DNA of 12,755 nucleotides from Kineosporiaceae bacterium (GTDB taxonomy: Bacteria > Actinomycetota > Actinomycetes > Actinomycetales > Angustibacteraceae), in the NCBI GenBank assembly GCA_027345905.1, contig DAIETC010000218.1:1-12755 (forward strand), read 5' to 3'. How positions within the stretch are numbered: the first letter of the stretch is position 1; each line of letters opens with the position of its first letter. Made by a program: the position numbers and the translations under genes. Positions 1-6,043 of the stretch are shown here, one piece after another. Under the pieces are notes generated by a model. It searched no databases and was not told where the DNA came from. It saw only the letters and a list, made by a program, of their open reading frames with translations.

Positions 1-2
1 CC

Positions 3-65
3 GCGTCGAACGAGGTCGAACGGCTGCTCGTCGGATCGCTGCAACATGTGGGGGGAGCCTCGTGA
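3..65 (+). CDS. C-terminal end of an upstream gene (partial, possibly NAD-dependent epimerase/dehydratase)
   Basis: An open frame enters from the left edge and ends with TGA at 63-65, giving a tail that finishes VERLLVGSLQHVGGAS. Its stop overlaps the GTG start of the next gene (GTGA, 62-65), the same coupling seen at rex/hemA, hemC/hemD and hemL/phosphatase in this window, which supports a real gene. About 20 codons are too few to identify a family. In mycobacteria and streptomycetes, as I recall, the gene before this acyltransferase encodes a GalE-like short-chain dehydrogenase, so that is the contextual guess. Function is inferred from neighbourhood only. Confidence 0.5.
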   Translation, partial: ASNEVERLLVGSLQHVGGAS

Positions 66-1186
66 GCCCGCGACCAGGCGGCCAGCACCGGCGTCCACGA
101 CAGGGGCCCGCCGCGCGTCCGGAATCCCAGCCCAGCGGTAACGGACAGGTGATCGCCATCGGCTCCGCACGCCGGGCGCGGGTTGCGGAACCGCCGCCAA
201 CGCCCGAACCCTCGGCCGCGCCCGAACCTTCGGCCGCGCCCGAACCGCCTACGAGCAGCCGCGCTCCGGTCCTCGTGCAGTACGCCGTCGAGGCGCTCGT
301 CGAGGCGTTGGTGGCCGAGGCCCAGCGCGCCGGCGTGCAGGACGTCGACGCTCGGGTTGCTCAGGCACTGGCCTGGGTGCGGCGACGGCTCAGCGGGGAC
401 TACGTCGTCGACGAGTTCGGCTTCGACGCCGAGCTCACCGACGCCGTACTACCGCTCCTGCGCCCCTTGTACCGCTCCTGGTTTCGCGTCGAGGTGCGCG
501 GTGTGGAGAACATCCCGGCCACCGGCGGCGGACTTGTGGTCGCCAACCACTCGGGCACGATCGCCTTGGACTCGGTCATGACCCAGCTGGCGATCCACGA
601 CGAGCACCCCGCTCACCGCCACTTGCGGATGTTGGGCGCCGATCTGCTCTTCTCCTTGCCGGTCGTTGGCGAGCTGGCTCGAAAGACCGGCTCCACGCTT
701 GCCGTGAGCACCGACGCCGAGGACCTGTTGAGCCGTGGCGAGCTGGTCGGCGTGTGGCCGGAGGGGTTCAAGGGCAGCGGGAAGGCGTTCAGCGAGCGGT
801 ACAAGCTGCAGAGGTTCGGCCGGGGTGGGTTCGTGTCTGCGGCGCTGCGCACCGCAGCGCCGATCATCCCCTGCTCGATCGTCGGCGCCGAAGAGATCTA
901 CCCGATCCTGGGCGACTTCACGACCCTCGCACGGCTGCTCGGGCTGCCCTACCTGCCCATGACCCCGACGTTCCCGTGGCTGGGCCTGCTAGGCCTGATT
1001 CCCTTGCCCAGCAAGTGGATCATCGAGTTCGGGACGCCGATCGAGACCGCCGCGCTCGCCAGTGAGCACGGTGAGGCAGTCGCCGACGACCCCATGCTGG
1101 TCTTCGACCTGACCGACCAGGTGCGCGAGACGATTCAGCAGACGCTCTATGCCCTGCTGCTCCAGCGGCGTTCGGTCTTCTTCTAG
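62..1186 (+). CDS. PlsC-like lysophospholipid/1-acylglycerol-3-phosphate acyltransferase family protein
   Basis: A 374-residue protein of the lysophospholipid acyltransferase superfamily, expected to transfer an acyl chain to a lysophospholipid or related acceptor at the inner membrane face. Residues 1-68 are a low-complexity Arg-, Ala- and Pro-rich extension with PEPSAA repeats. The acyltransferase core spans about 135-330: block I is ANHSGTIALD (161-170), a later block is VWPEGFKGSGK (231-241), followed by the hydrophobic IIPCSIVGAEEIYPIL. The histidine-to-aspartate spacing is six residues (H163, D170) instead of the classical HX4D, resembling the divergent group that includes mycobacterial Rv0502-like proteins. 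The GTG start at 62 overlaps the preceding stop. The TAG stop lies in the first copy of a tandem repeat. The exact acyl acceptor cannot be read from sequence. Confidence 0.88.
   Translation: MSPRPGGQHRRPRQGPAARPESQPSGNGQVIAIGSARRARVAEPPPTPEPSAAPEPSAAPEPPTSSRAPVLVQYAVEALVEALVAEAQRAGVQDVDARVAQALAWVRRRLSGDYVVDEFGFDAELTDAVLPLLRPLYRSWFRVEVRGVENIPATGGGLVVANHSGTIALDSVMTQLAIHDEHPAHRHLRMLGADLLFSLPVVGELARKTGSTLAVSTDAEDLLSRGELVGVWPEGFKGSGKAFSERYKLQRFGRGGFVSAALRTAAPIIPCSIVGAEEIYPILGDFTTLARLLGLPYLPMTPTFPWLGLLGLIPLPSKWIIEFGTPIETAALASEHGEAVADDPMLVFDLTDQVRETIQQTLYALLLQRRSVFF
203..246 (+). repeat. 18-bp in-frame direct repeat in the acyltransferase N-terminus
   Basis: Two near-identical 18-bp units (203-220 and 221-238, one mismatch) and a partial third (239-246) encode the PEPSAA repeats. 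The unit is six codons, so copy changes keep the frame. This looks like slippage in a disordered linker ahead of the catalytic domain. Confidence 0.8.
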
Positions 1187-1276
1187 CGCCCTGCGCTGCC
1201 TCAGTTCTAGCGCCCTGCGCTGCGTCAGTTCTAGCGCCCTGCGCGGCGTCAGTGCCAGCGCCATGGGCTACGTCAG
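1181..1276. repeat. Four-copy 24-bp tandem repeat bridging two convergent gene ends
   Basis: Copies lie at 1181-1204, 1205-1228, 1229-1252 and 1253-1276. The first three differ by only a few bases; the fourth is more diverged. Copies 1-3 carry TAG in the same phase (1184, 1208, 1232), and all four carry TCA, a reverse-strand TGA, in the same phase (1201, 1225, 1249, 1273). The acyltransferase ends at the first TAG; yeiH ends at the last TCA as the plus strand is read, which is the first it meets on the minus strand. Copies 1 and 2 also contain the small inverted repeat agcgc-cct-gcgct. There are no spacers, so it is not a CRISPR array. Confidence 0.9.
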
Positions 1277-2430
1277 GCAAGGTGCGGTATCAGGGCCTGT
1301 GCGGTCAGTAGGACGATCACCGACTGGACCGCCCATGTGATGAACGCCAAGAACATCGAGCGGGGCCCGGCCTTGGCGACGACGCTTCGGGTGACCCGGG
1401 CCCCGATGCCGACGATGGCGAAGGTCAAGAAGACGCCGGCAACCGTGATCGGGCTCGTCGTGGCCGGGTAGGTGGCCAGCGGCCCGGCGATGGTCGCCGG
1501 AACCTTCACGAACGTGTTGAACAGCACCACGAGGAAGAAACCGGCGACGAACAGCGGGAACTGGCGCAAGGCCGCGCCGACGGAGCTGCCCTGCGTGGCA
1601 GTGTCGTCGCCTTCACGGCGCCGGCGTGCCGAGAAGTACAGGCTCATGAAGAACACGATGACCACGATGAAGGCGACCCGTACGAGCTTGACCAGGAGGG
1701 CGAACTTGAGCCCGGTGGCCCCTCCGCCCTGTTTGGCGGCCGCCACGATCTGCGGCAGGTCGTGGATCGAGGCGCCGGCCCAGGCGCCGTAGACCGAGTG
1801 GCTCAGACCCAAGGCATGCCCGAGGTAGGGGTAGAAGAACATGCCGAGCGTTCCCCAGAACAGGATCCCCGCCAGAGCGACACCGACCTCCTCCGCCTTG
1901 GCGCGCACTGAGGGGGCCGTAGCCATCGTGGCTGCCACTCCGCAGATCGCGGTTCCGGTTCCGATCAGGGCCGCCGTCGGGGCGCTGACGCGCAGGACGC
2001 GGCCGAGGATCAGCGCGACGGCGATCGCGGGGATCACCGCCACCAGCACGACCGCCAGGTAGTCGATGCCCCGACCCTCAAGGCTGGCGTAGGAGAACTT
2101 CAGACCGTAGATGATGATTCCGGCGCGCAGGAACCACTTGGTCGAGAACACCAGCCCGGGCTGCAAGTGGTCCGGGATTCGCGCGACATTGCCCACGATG
2201 ACGGCTAGCACCGCGCCCATGAAGATGTCGACGAAGAAGGTTTGTTTGGCGTAGATCTCGAACGTCCACAGTGCCTCGGCGACTACGGTGATGGGAAGCA
2301 CCACGAACAGGAAGCCGGGCAGCGCCTCCTTGATCTCGCTGCCGCTGGGGTACCAGTGTGCACTCTTCCAGTCCGGTTCCTGCTCCGCCTCGGTGTCGAG
2401 GGCATGCGCTGGGACAGGTGCTTGGCTCAT
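1273..2430 (-). CDS. YeiH-family (UPF0324) putative sulfate exporter, integral membrane protein
   Basis: A 385-residue membrane protein of the YeiH/UPF0324 family, annotated elsewhere as putative sulfate exporters, though the substrate is poorly established. After a hydrophilic N-terminus (about 1-37) come roughly ten hydrophobic segments, near 38-54, 66-80, 98-112, 124-145, 150-170, 184-204, 245-265, 290-306, 328-343 and 357-378. Family signatures are WFLRAGIIIYGLKFSYASL (99-117), GTGTAICGVAA (157-167) and AGASIHDLPQIVAAA (218-232). ATG at 2428-2430 is preceded by a GGAG-like ribosome site (ggatggagatgcaccATG on the minus strand). The family is often found next to a LysR regulator; none is here. 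It lies opposite its neighbours, between two genes that are closer together in relatives, so it may be an insertion into the locus. Confidence 0.87.
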   Translation of the reverse strand: MSQAPVPAHALDTEAEQEPDWKSAHWYPSGSEIKEALPGFLFVVLPITVVAEALWTFEIYAKQTFFVDIFMGAVLAVIVGNVARIPDHLQPGLVFSTKWFLRAGIIIYGLKFSYASLEGRGIDYLAVVLVAVIPAIAVALILGRVLRVSAPTAALIGTGTAICGVAATMATAPSVRAKAEEVGVALAGILFWGTLGMFFYPYLGHALGLSHSVYGAWAGASIHDLPQIVAAAKQGGGATGLKFALLVKLVRVAFIVVIVFFMSLYFSARRRREGDDTATQGSSVGAALRQFPLFVAGFFLVVLFNTFVKVPATIAGPLATYPATTSPITVAGVFLTFAIVGIGARVTRSVVAKAGPRSMFLAFITWAVQSVIVLLTAQALIPHLA

Positions 2431-2480
2431 GGTGCATCTCCATCCTGCGGCCGCGTCGTTGCGGCACTAACCGTGGCGCG

Positions 2481-2508
2481 AGTATTGCCGTGGCGGGTGC
2501 TGGGTTAA
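2481..2508 (-). promoter_or_regulatory. Possible yeiH promoter
   Basis: On the minus strand, TTAACC (2508-2503) and AATACT (2486-2481) are separated by 16 bp, about 50 bp upstream of the yeiH ATG. Match to sigma-70-type boxes is only fair, so this is tentative. Confidence 0.25.
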
Positions 2509-2544
2509 AAGGGGTCGTTGAGAAACTCGCCAGAATTTTTGCCG

Positions 2545-2572
2545 TTGCTTTGGTCGAGCGTGGCCCTAGGCT
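2545..2572 (+). promoter_or_regulatory. Promoter of the glutaredoxin-like gene, apparently leaderless
   Basis: TTGCTT (2545-2550), a 16-bp spacer and TAGGCT (2567-2572) form a good actinobacterial promoter. The -10 box ends seven bases before GTG 2580, so transcription would begin at or next to the start codon. No Shine-Dalgarno sequence fits upstream of that GTG. Confidence 0.5.
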
Positions 2573-2579
2573 CTTCGGT

Positions 2580-2825
2580 GTGCCGGTGCCTGCGCGAATC
2601 ACCTTCATCACCCGCTCGGGATGCCACCTGTGCGAGCCGGCTCGCGAGGTGGTCCGCCGGGTCGCCGACCAGACGGGGCAGGGCTGGGTGGAGGTCAACG
2701 TGGACGACGATCCCGAACTACTCGCCCAATGGTCCGATCTGGTCCCGGTGACCCTGGTCGACGGCGAGCACCACGCTCACTGGCGGGTGGAGGAGGCAGC
2801 GCTGCGCGCCGCCTTGGCACGCTGA
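2580..2825 (+). CDS. Glutaredoxin-like (DUF836-type) thioredoxin-fold protein
   Basis: A compact 81-residue thioredoxin-fold protein with a CHLC redox motif (C15-C18) in SGCHLCEPAREVV, a helix, then VEVNVDDDPELL and the cis-proline region DLVPVTLVDG. This matches the glutaredoxin-like family that sits before rex or hemA in many actinobacteria (for example mycobacterial Rv0508). It is probably a cytosolic thiol-disulfide oxidoreductase; its partner is unknown. I chose GTG 2580 because an actinobacterial -10 box ends seven bases before it; GTG 2586 is an alternative. The open frame extends further upstream but would overlap yeiH antisense and adds no family sequence. It ends 15 bp before the Rex operator, so rex has its own promoter but read-through is possible. 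Confidence 0.82.
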   Translation: MPVPARITFITRSGCHLCEPAREVVRRVADQTGQGWVEVNVDDDPELLAQWSDLVPVTLVDGEHHAHWRVEEAALRAALAR

Positions 2826-2840
2826 TCCGCACGCACGACT

Positions 2841-2858
2841 TTGTGCGTTCGTTCACAA
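2841..2858. promoter_or_regulatory. Rex operator (ROP) upstream of rex-hemACDB
   Basis: ttgtgcgttcgttcacaa carries the TTGTG...CACAA arms, and one half is the full TTCACAA, matching the Rex box described in Streptomyces and other Gram-positives (TTGTGAA-N4-TTCACAA). Its left end coincides with the -35 hexamer of the rex promoter, so bound Rex would block RNA polymerase. Binding is inferred from consensus and from the adjacent rex gene. Confidence 0.85.
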
Positions 2859-2869
2859 GTGCCTACCCT
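2841..2869 (+). promoter_or_regulatory. Promoter of the rex-hemA-hemC-hemD-hemB operon
   Basis: TTGTGC (2841-2846), a 17-bp spacer and TACCCT (2864-2869) form the promoter. Transcription would start near 2876, giving a leader of about 110 bases. The -35 box is the first six bases of the Rex operator. The leader (2876-2985) shows no riboswitch I can recognise; GGAG at 2971-2974 is the likely ribosome site for rex. Confidence 0.65.
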
Positions 2870-2985
2870 GGAGCCGTCGCGCGGACGGATCCCACCCCGG
2901 GGCCGCCGTGTCGACGCCCGTCTGCTAGGGCCGGCGCCGCACGCGCTGGCTGAGGCGGGGTCTGCGAACAGGAGCCGGACCACCA

Positions 2986-3693
2986 GTGAGCGACGAGCAG
3001 GAAACCCGCCGGGGCATCCCCGACGCCACGGTGGCGCGGCTTCCGGTCTACCTGCGCACGCTCAGCGTGCTCGCCGACGCCGGGGTGGCAACGGTCTCGT
3101 CCGAGGAGCTCGCCTGCGCTGCCGGCGTCAACTCGGCCAAGCTGCGCAAGGACCTGTCGCACCTGGGCTCCTACGGGGTGCGCGGTGTGGGGTACGACGT
3201 CGAGTACCTCATCTACCAGGTCGGCCGCGAGCTCGGGCTCACCCAGGACTGGCCCGTGGCCATCGTGGGCATCGGCAACCTGGGGCATGCGCTCGCGGGC
3301 TACGCCGGTTTCGCCACGCGAGGCTTTCGCGTGGTGGCGTTGTTCGATGTCGACCCGAGCGTCGTGGGTCGGGTGGTCGGTGGTCTGCTGGTGCGCCCAC
3401 TGGGCGAGCTCGAGCAGGTGGTGCGCAGCGAGCCGATCGCGATCGGTGTGGTCGCCACTCCCGCCGGCCCGGCGCAGGGGGTGTGCGACCGCCTGGTGGC
3501 CTGCGGGGTTCGCAGTGTCCTGAACTTCGCCCCTTGCGTGCTGACGGTCCCCGACGGTGTGGACGTGCGCAAGGTGGATCTGTCCACCGAGCTGCAGATC
3601 CTGGCCTACCACGAGCAGCGCAAGGCGCTGCGGCGGATCGTCCAGCAAGGCGATGACGCCCCGCGGGCGCGGGTCGGGGGGGTGGCGCAGTGA
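2986..3693 (+). CDS. rex: Redox-sensing transcriptional repressor Rex
   Basis: A 235-residue homodimeric repressor that binds DNA when the NADH/NAD+ ratio is low and is released by NADH. An N-terminal winged helix (about 14-75) includes the recognition region NSAKLRKDLSHLGSYGVRG. A Rossmann domain follows, with the nucleotide loop VGIGNLGHAL (94-103) and the acidic end of the second strand at FDVD (120-123). The C-terminal helix LQILAYHEQRKAL (203-215) is the domain-swapped arm typical of Rex. The GTG start has GGAG 11 bases upstream. Its stop overlaps the hemA start. A Rex box lies 128 bp upstream, implying autoregulation together with heme genes, as known for the Streptomyces rex-hemACD operon. 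A glutaredoxin gene beside it fits a redox theme. Confidence 0.96.
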   Translation: MSDEQETRRGIPDATVARLPVYLRTLSVLADAGVATVSSEELACAAGVNSAKLRKDLSHLGSYGVRGVGYDVEYLIYQVGRELGLTQDWPVAIVGIGNLGHALAGYAGFATRGFRVVALFDVDPSVVGRVVGGLLVRPLGELEQVVRSEPIAIGVVATPAGPAQGVCDRLVACGVRSVLNFAPCVLTVPDGVDVRKVDLSTELQILAYHEQRKALRRIVQQGDDAPRARVGGVAQ

Positions 3694-5015
3694 GCCTGCT
3701 GGTCATCGGGGTCTCGCACCGATCGGCTCCGCTGGCCGTCCTCGAGCGCGTCGCGCTGGACGCCGAGGGTGTGCGAGCGTTGTCCGCGGCCGTTCTGGGT
3801 GGCGAGCATGCGGGTGAGGCCGTCGTCCTCGCCACCTGCAACCGGGTGGAGGTCTACGCCGACGTCGCCACCTTCCACGGCGGGCTGGCCCACGTCAGTG
3901 ACGCGCTGGCCGCCATCACCGGCGTGCCGCTGGGCGAGCTGAAGGACCACCTGTACGTGCACTACGCCGACCGCGCGGTGGCGCACCTGTTCGCGGTCGC
4001 CTGCGGTCTGGACTCGATGGCCGTGGGCGAGAGCCAGGTTCTCGGCCAGCTGCGCTCGGCGTTGCGTTCGGCACAGGACTTCGGGCAGGCCGGCCGCGTC
4101 CTGGACCACCTCGTCCAGCAGGCGCTGCGGGTAGGCAAGCGGGCCCATGCCGAGACCGGCATCGACCGGGCCGGCGCCTCCCTGATCGACGCCGCACTGC
4201 GCCGCGCCGAGCGCGAGCTCGGCCCGGTCGGATCGCTGCGTGTGCTCGTCGTCGGCGCCGGGTCGATGAGCGCGCTCGCCGCCACCGCCATCCACCGGGC
4301 CGGCGTCGCCTCGTTGACGGTCGCCAACCGCACGAGCGAGCACGCCGAACGGCTCGCGGGCGCCGTCGGGGGCACCGCCGTCGCGCTGAGCGAGCTGCCC
4401 GAGGCGCTCGGGCGGGCGGACCTGGTCATCTCGTGCACCGGAGCCGTCGGCTACGTCATCGACGCCGAAACGGTGGCCGCGGCGTCCAGGCCAGCGCGCC
4501 AGCTGTACGTCGACCTGGCCTTGCCGCGTGACCTGGACCCTGCCGCCGCCCAGCTGCCAGGGGTGCTGCTCGCAGACCTGGAGGCGCTGGGCGCCGACCT
4601 GGCCGGCGAACAGTTCGGCGAGGACCTCGACCAGGTGCGTGCGCTCGTCGACCAGGAGGTGAGCGACTACCTGGTGGGCCGGCGGGTTCAGGCGCTCGCG
4701 CCGACCGTGGCGGCGCTGCGGGCCCGCGCCGAGGAGGTCGTCAGCACCGAGCTGGGCCGGCTGAGCCAACGACTGCCCGACGTCGACGAAGCGGTGCGCA
4801 CCGAGGTGCAGCGCACGGTGCACCGGGTGGTCGAGAAGCTGCTGTACGCGCCAACGGTGCGAGTCAAAGAGCTCGTCGGTCGCGCCGACGGCGGGTCCTA
4901 CGAGGTCGCGCTGCGCGAGCTGTTCGACCTGGACCCCCAGGGTGTCGCGGCCGTGTCCGACGTGTCAGCGACCAGCGCCACGGCGTCCGGCGAGCTTGGC
5001 CAGGAGTCCCGATGA
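3690..5015 (+). CDS. hemA: Glutamyl-tRNA reductase
   Basis: A 441-residue enzyme that reduces Glu-tRNA(Glu) with NADPH to glutamate-1-semialdehyde, the first committed step of C5-pathway tetrapyrrole synthesis. The catalytic domain has the active-site cysteine C50 in LATCNRVEVY, followed by the conserved DSMAVGESQVLGQ (108-120). The NADPH-binding domain contains LVVGAGSMSALAA (186-198) and NRTSEHAERLA. The C-terminal dimerisation domain (about 325-425) ends in the usual LYAPTVRVKEL and LRELFDLD motifs. GTG 3690 overlaps the rex TGA by four bases, so translation is probably coupled. HemL, its partner enzyme, is encoded about 6 kb downstream. The length is normal for the family. Confidence 0.97.
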   Translation: MSLLVIGVSHRSAPLAVLERVALDAEGVRALSAAVLGGEHAGEAVVLATCNRVEVYADVATFHGGLAHVSDALAAITGVPLGELKDHLYVHYADRAVAHLFAVACGLDSMAVGESQVLGQLRSALRSAQDFGQAGRVLDHLVQQALRVGKRAHAETGIDRAGASLIDAALRRAERELGPVGSLRVLVVGAGSMSALAATAIHRAGVASLTVANRTSEHAERLAGAVGGTAVALSELPEALGRADLVISCTGAVGYVIDAETVAAASRPARQLYVDLALPRDLDPAAAQLPGVLLADLEALGADLAGEQFGEDLDQVRALVDQEVSDYLVGRRVQALAPTVAALRARAEEVVSTELGRLSQRLPDVDEAVRTEVQRTVHRVVEKLLYAPTVRVKELVGRADGGSYEVALRELFDLDPQGVAAVSDVSATSATASGELGQESR

Positions 5016-6043
5016 ACCGCCTGCGGCAGGGCCGGCCTCTTCGCCTGGGCACCCGACGCAGCGTGCTCGCGCGCACCCAGGCGCAGGGGGTGGCGGACGC
5101 GCTGACCGCGGCCACCGGGCGCCCGGTCGAGCTCGTCGAGGTCACGACCCACGGTGACACCTCCGCTGCCGCCCTGACGCAGATCGGGGGCACAGGGGTC
5201 TTTGTCGCCGCCCTGCGCGCGCGCCTGCTCGACGGGGACATCGACCTGGCCGTGCACTCGCTGAAGGACCTGCCCACGGCCGAGCACGACGGACTGTGCG
5301 TGGCTGCGGTACCGCGCCGAGAGGACCCGCGCGACGTGCTCGTCGCGCGCGAGCAGCTGACCTTGACCCAGCTTGCGTCCGGCTCGCGGATCGGGACCGG
5401 GGCGCCGCGCCGCGCCGCCCAGCTGCTCGCTCTGGGCCTGGGTCACGTCATCGAGGCGGTCCGGGGCAACGTCGACACCCGCCTGGCCCTGGTCGCGCAG
5501 GGGCGGGTTGATGCGGTGCTGCTGGCCCGAGCCGGCTTGGCCCGGCTGGGGCGCCTGGAGGCGGCGAGCGAGGTGCTCGACCCGATGGTGATGCTGCCGG
5601 CCCCCGGTCAGGGCGCCCTGGCGGTGGAGTGCCGCGAGGGCGACCACGAGCTGCGCGCGCTGCTCGCGGTGCTCGACCACGCCGACTCCCGGGCCGCGGT
5701 CAGCGCCGAACGGGCCCTGCTCGCGGCCCTCGAGGCGGGCTGCACGGCCCCGGTTGGCGCCTTGGCCGAGGTGGTCGAGGCCGTCGGAGGCGAGCTCGAG
5801 ATCTCGCTGCGGGCGCTTGTGGCCGCCCCCGACGGCGCCATCGTGCTGCGGCACTCGCTCGTGGGTCCCGCCCACGATCCGCAGGCGCTGGGTCGGCGCC
5901 TGGCTGCCCGGCTGCTCCAGGAGGGCGCCGCCGAGCTGACGCAGCGGCCCACCGGCCAGCCGCAGATCGCTCTCGCCCCGCCGTCCGCCTCACCCGGTCC
6001 CTTCCCGTCCACCGATCCTCACCTCCCGGAGCGTGCCTCGTGA
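5012..6043 (+). CDS. hemC: Porphobilinogen deaminase (hydroxymethylbilane synthase)
   Basis: A 343-residue cytosolic enzyme that joins four porphobilinogens into hydroxymethylbilane. Visible signatures are LRLGTRRSVLARTQA (10-24), VHSLKDLPT (81-89, with the catalytic aspartate at D86), IGTGAPRRAAQL (127-138), RGNVDTRL (151-158), LPAPGQGALAVE (195-206) and the dipyrromethane-anchoring cysteine C244 in LEAGCTAPVGA. Residues from about 311 on form a Pro-rich tail with no family similarity that I can see. ATG 5012 overlaps the hemA TGA (ATGA), and its own stop overlaps the hemD start, so the gene is translationally coupled on both sides. Confidence 0.97.
   Translation: MNRLRQGRPLRLGTRRSVLARTQAQGVADALTAATGRPVELVEVTTHGDTSAAALTQIGGTGVFVAALRARLLDGDIDLAVHSLKDLPTAEHDGLCVAAVPRREDPRDVLVAREQLTLTQLASGSRIGTGAPRRAAQLLALGLGHVIEAVRGNVDTRLALVAQGRVDAVLLARAGLARLGRLEAASEVLDPMVMLPAPGQGALAVECREGDHELRALLAVLDHADSRAAVSAERALLAALEAGCTAPVGALAEVVEAVGGELEISLRALVAAPDGAIVLRHSLVGPAHDPQALGRRLAARLLQEGAAELTQRPTGQPQIALAPPSASPGPFPSTDPHLPERAS

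Noticed and set aside
1181..1276. CRISPR array
   Set aside because: Repeats are contiguous with no unique spacers and no cas genes nearby.
1149..1340. Small Ser/Ala/Leu-repeat protein across the tandem repeat (63 codons)
   Set aside because: The frame merely reads the 24-bp repeat; it has no ribosome site and overlaps two real gene ends.
2358..2579. Upstream extension of the glutaredoxin-like frame
   Set aside because: Runs antisense over yeiH and through both promoters; the family starts at about residue 5 of the chosen protein.
2876..2985. Riboswitch or attenuator in the rex leader
   Set aside because: Only GC-rich short inverted repeats are visible; no known riboswitch core or terminator could be recognised by eye.
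5629..6039. Upstream extension of the hemD frame
   Set aside because: It only overlaps hemC in another frame and yields Arg/Gly-rich sequence; GTG 6040 with GGAG and GTGA overlap is far better.
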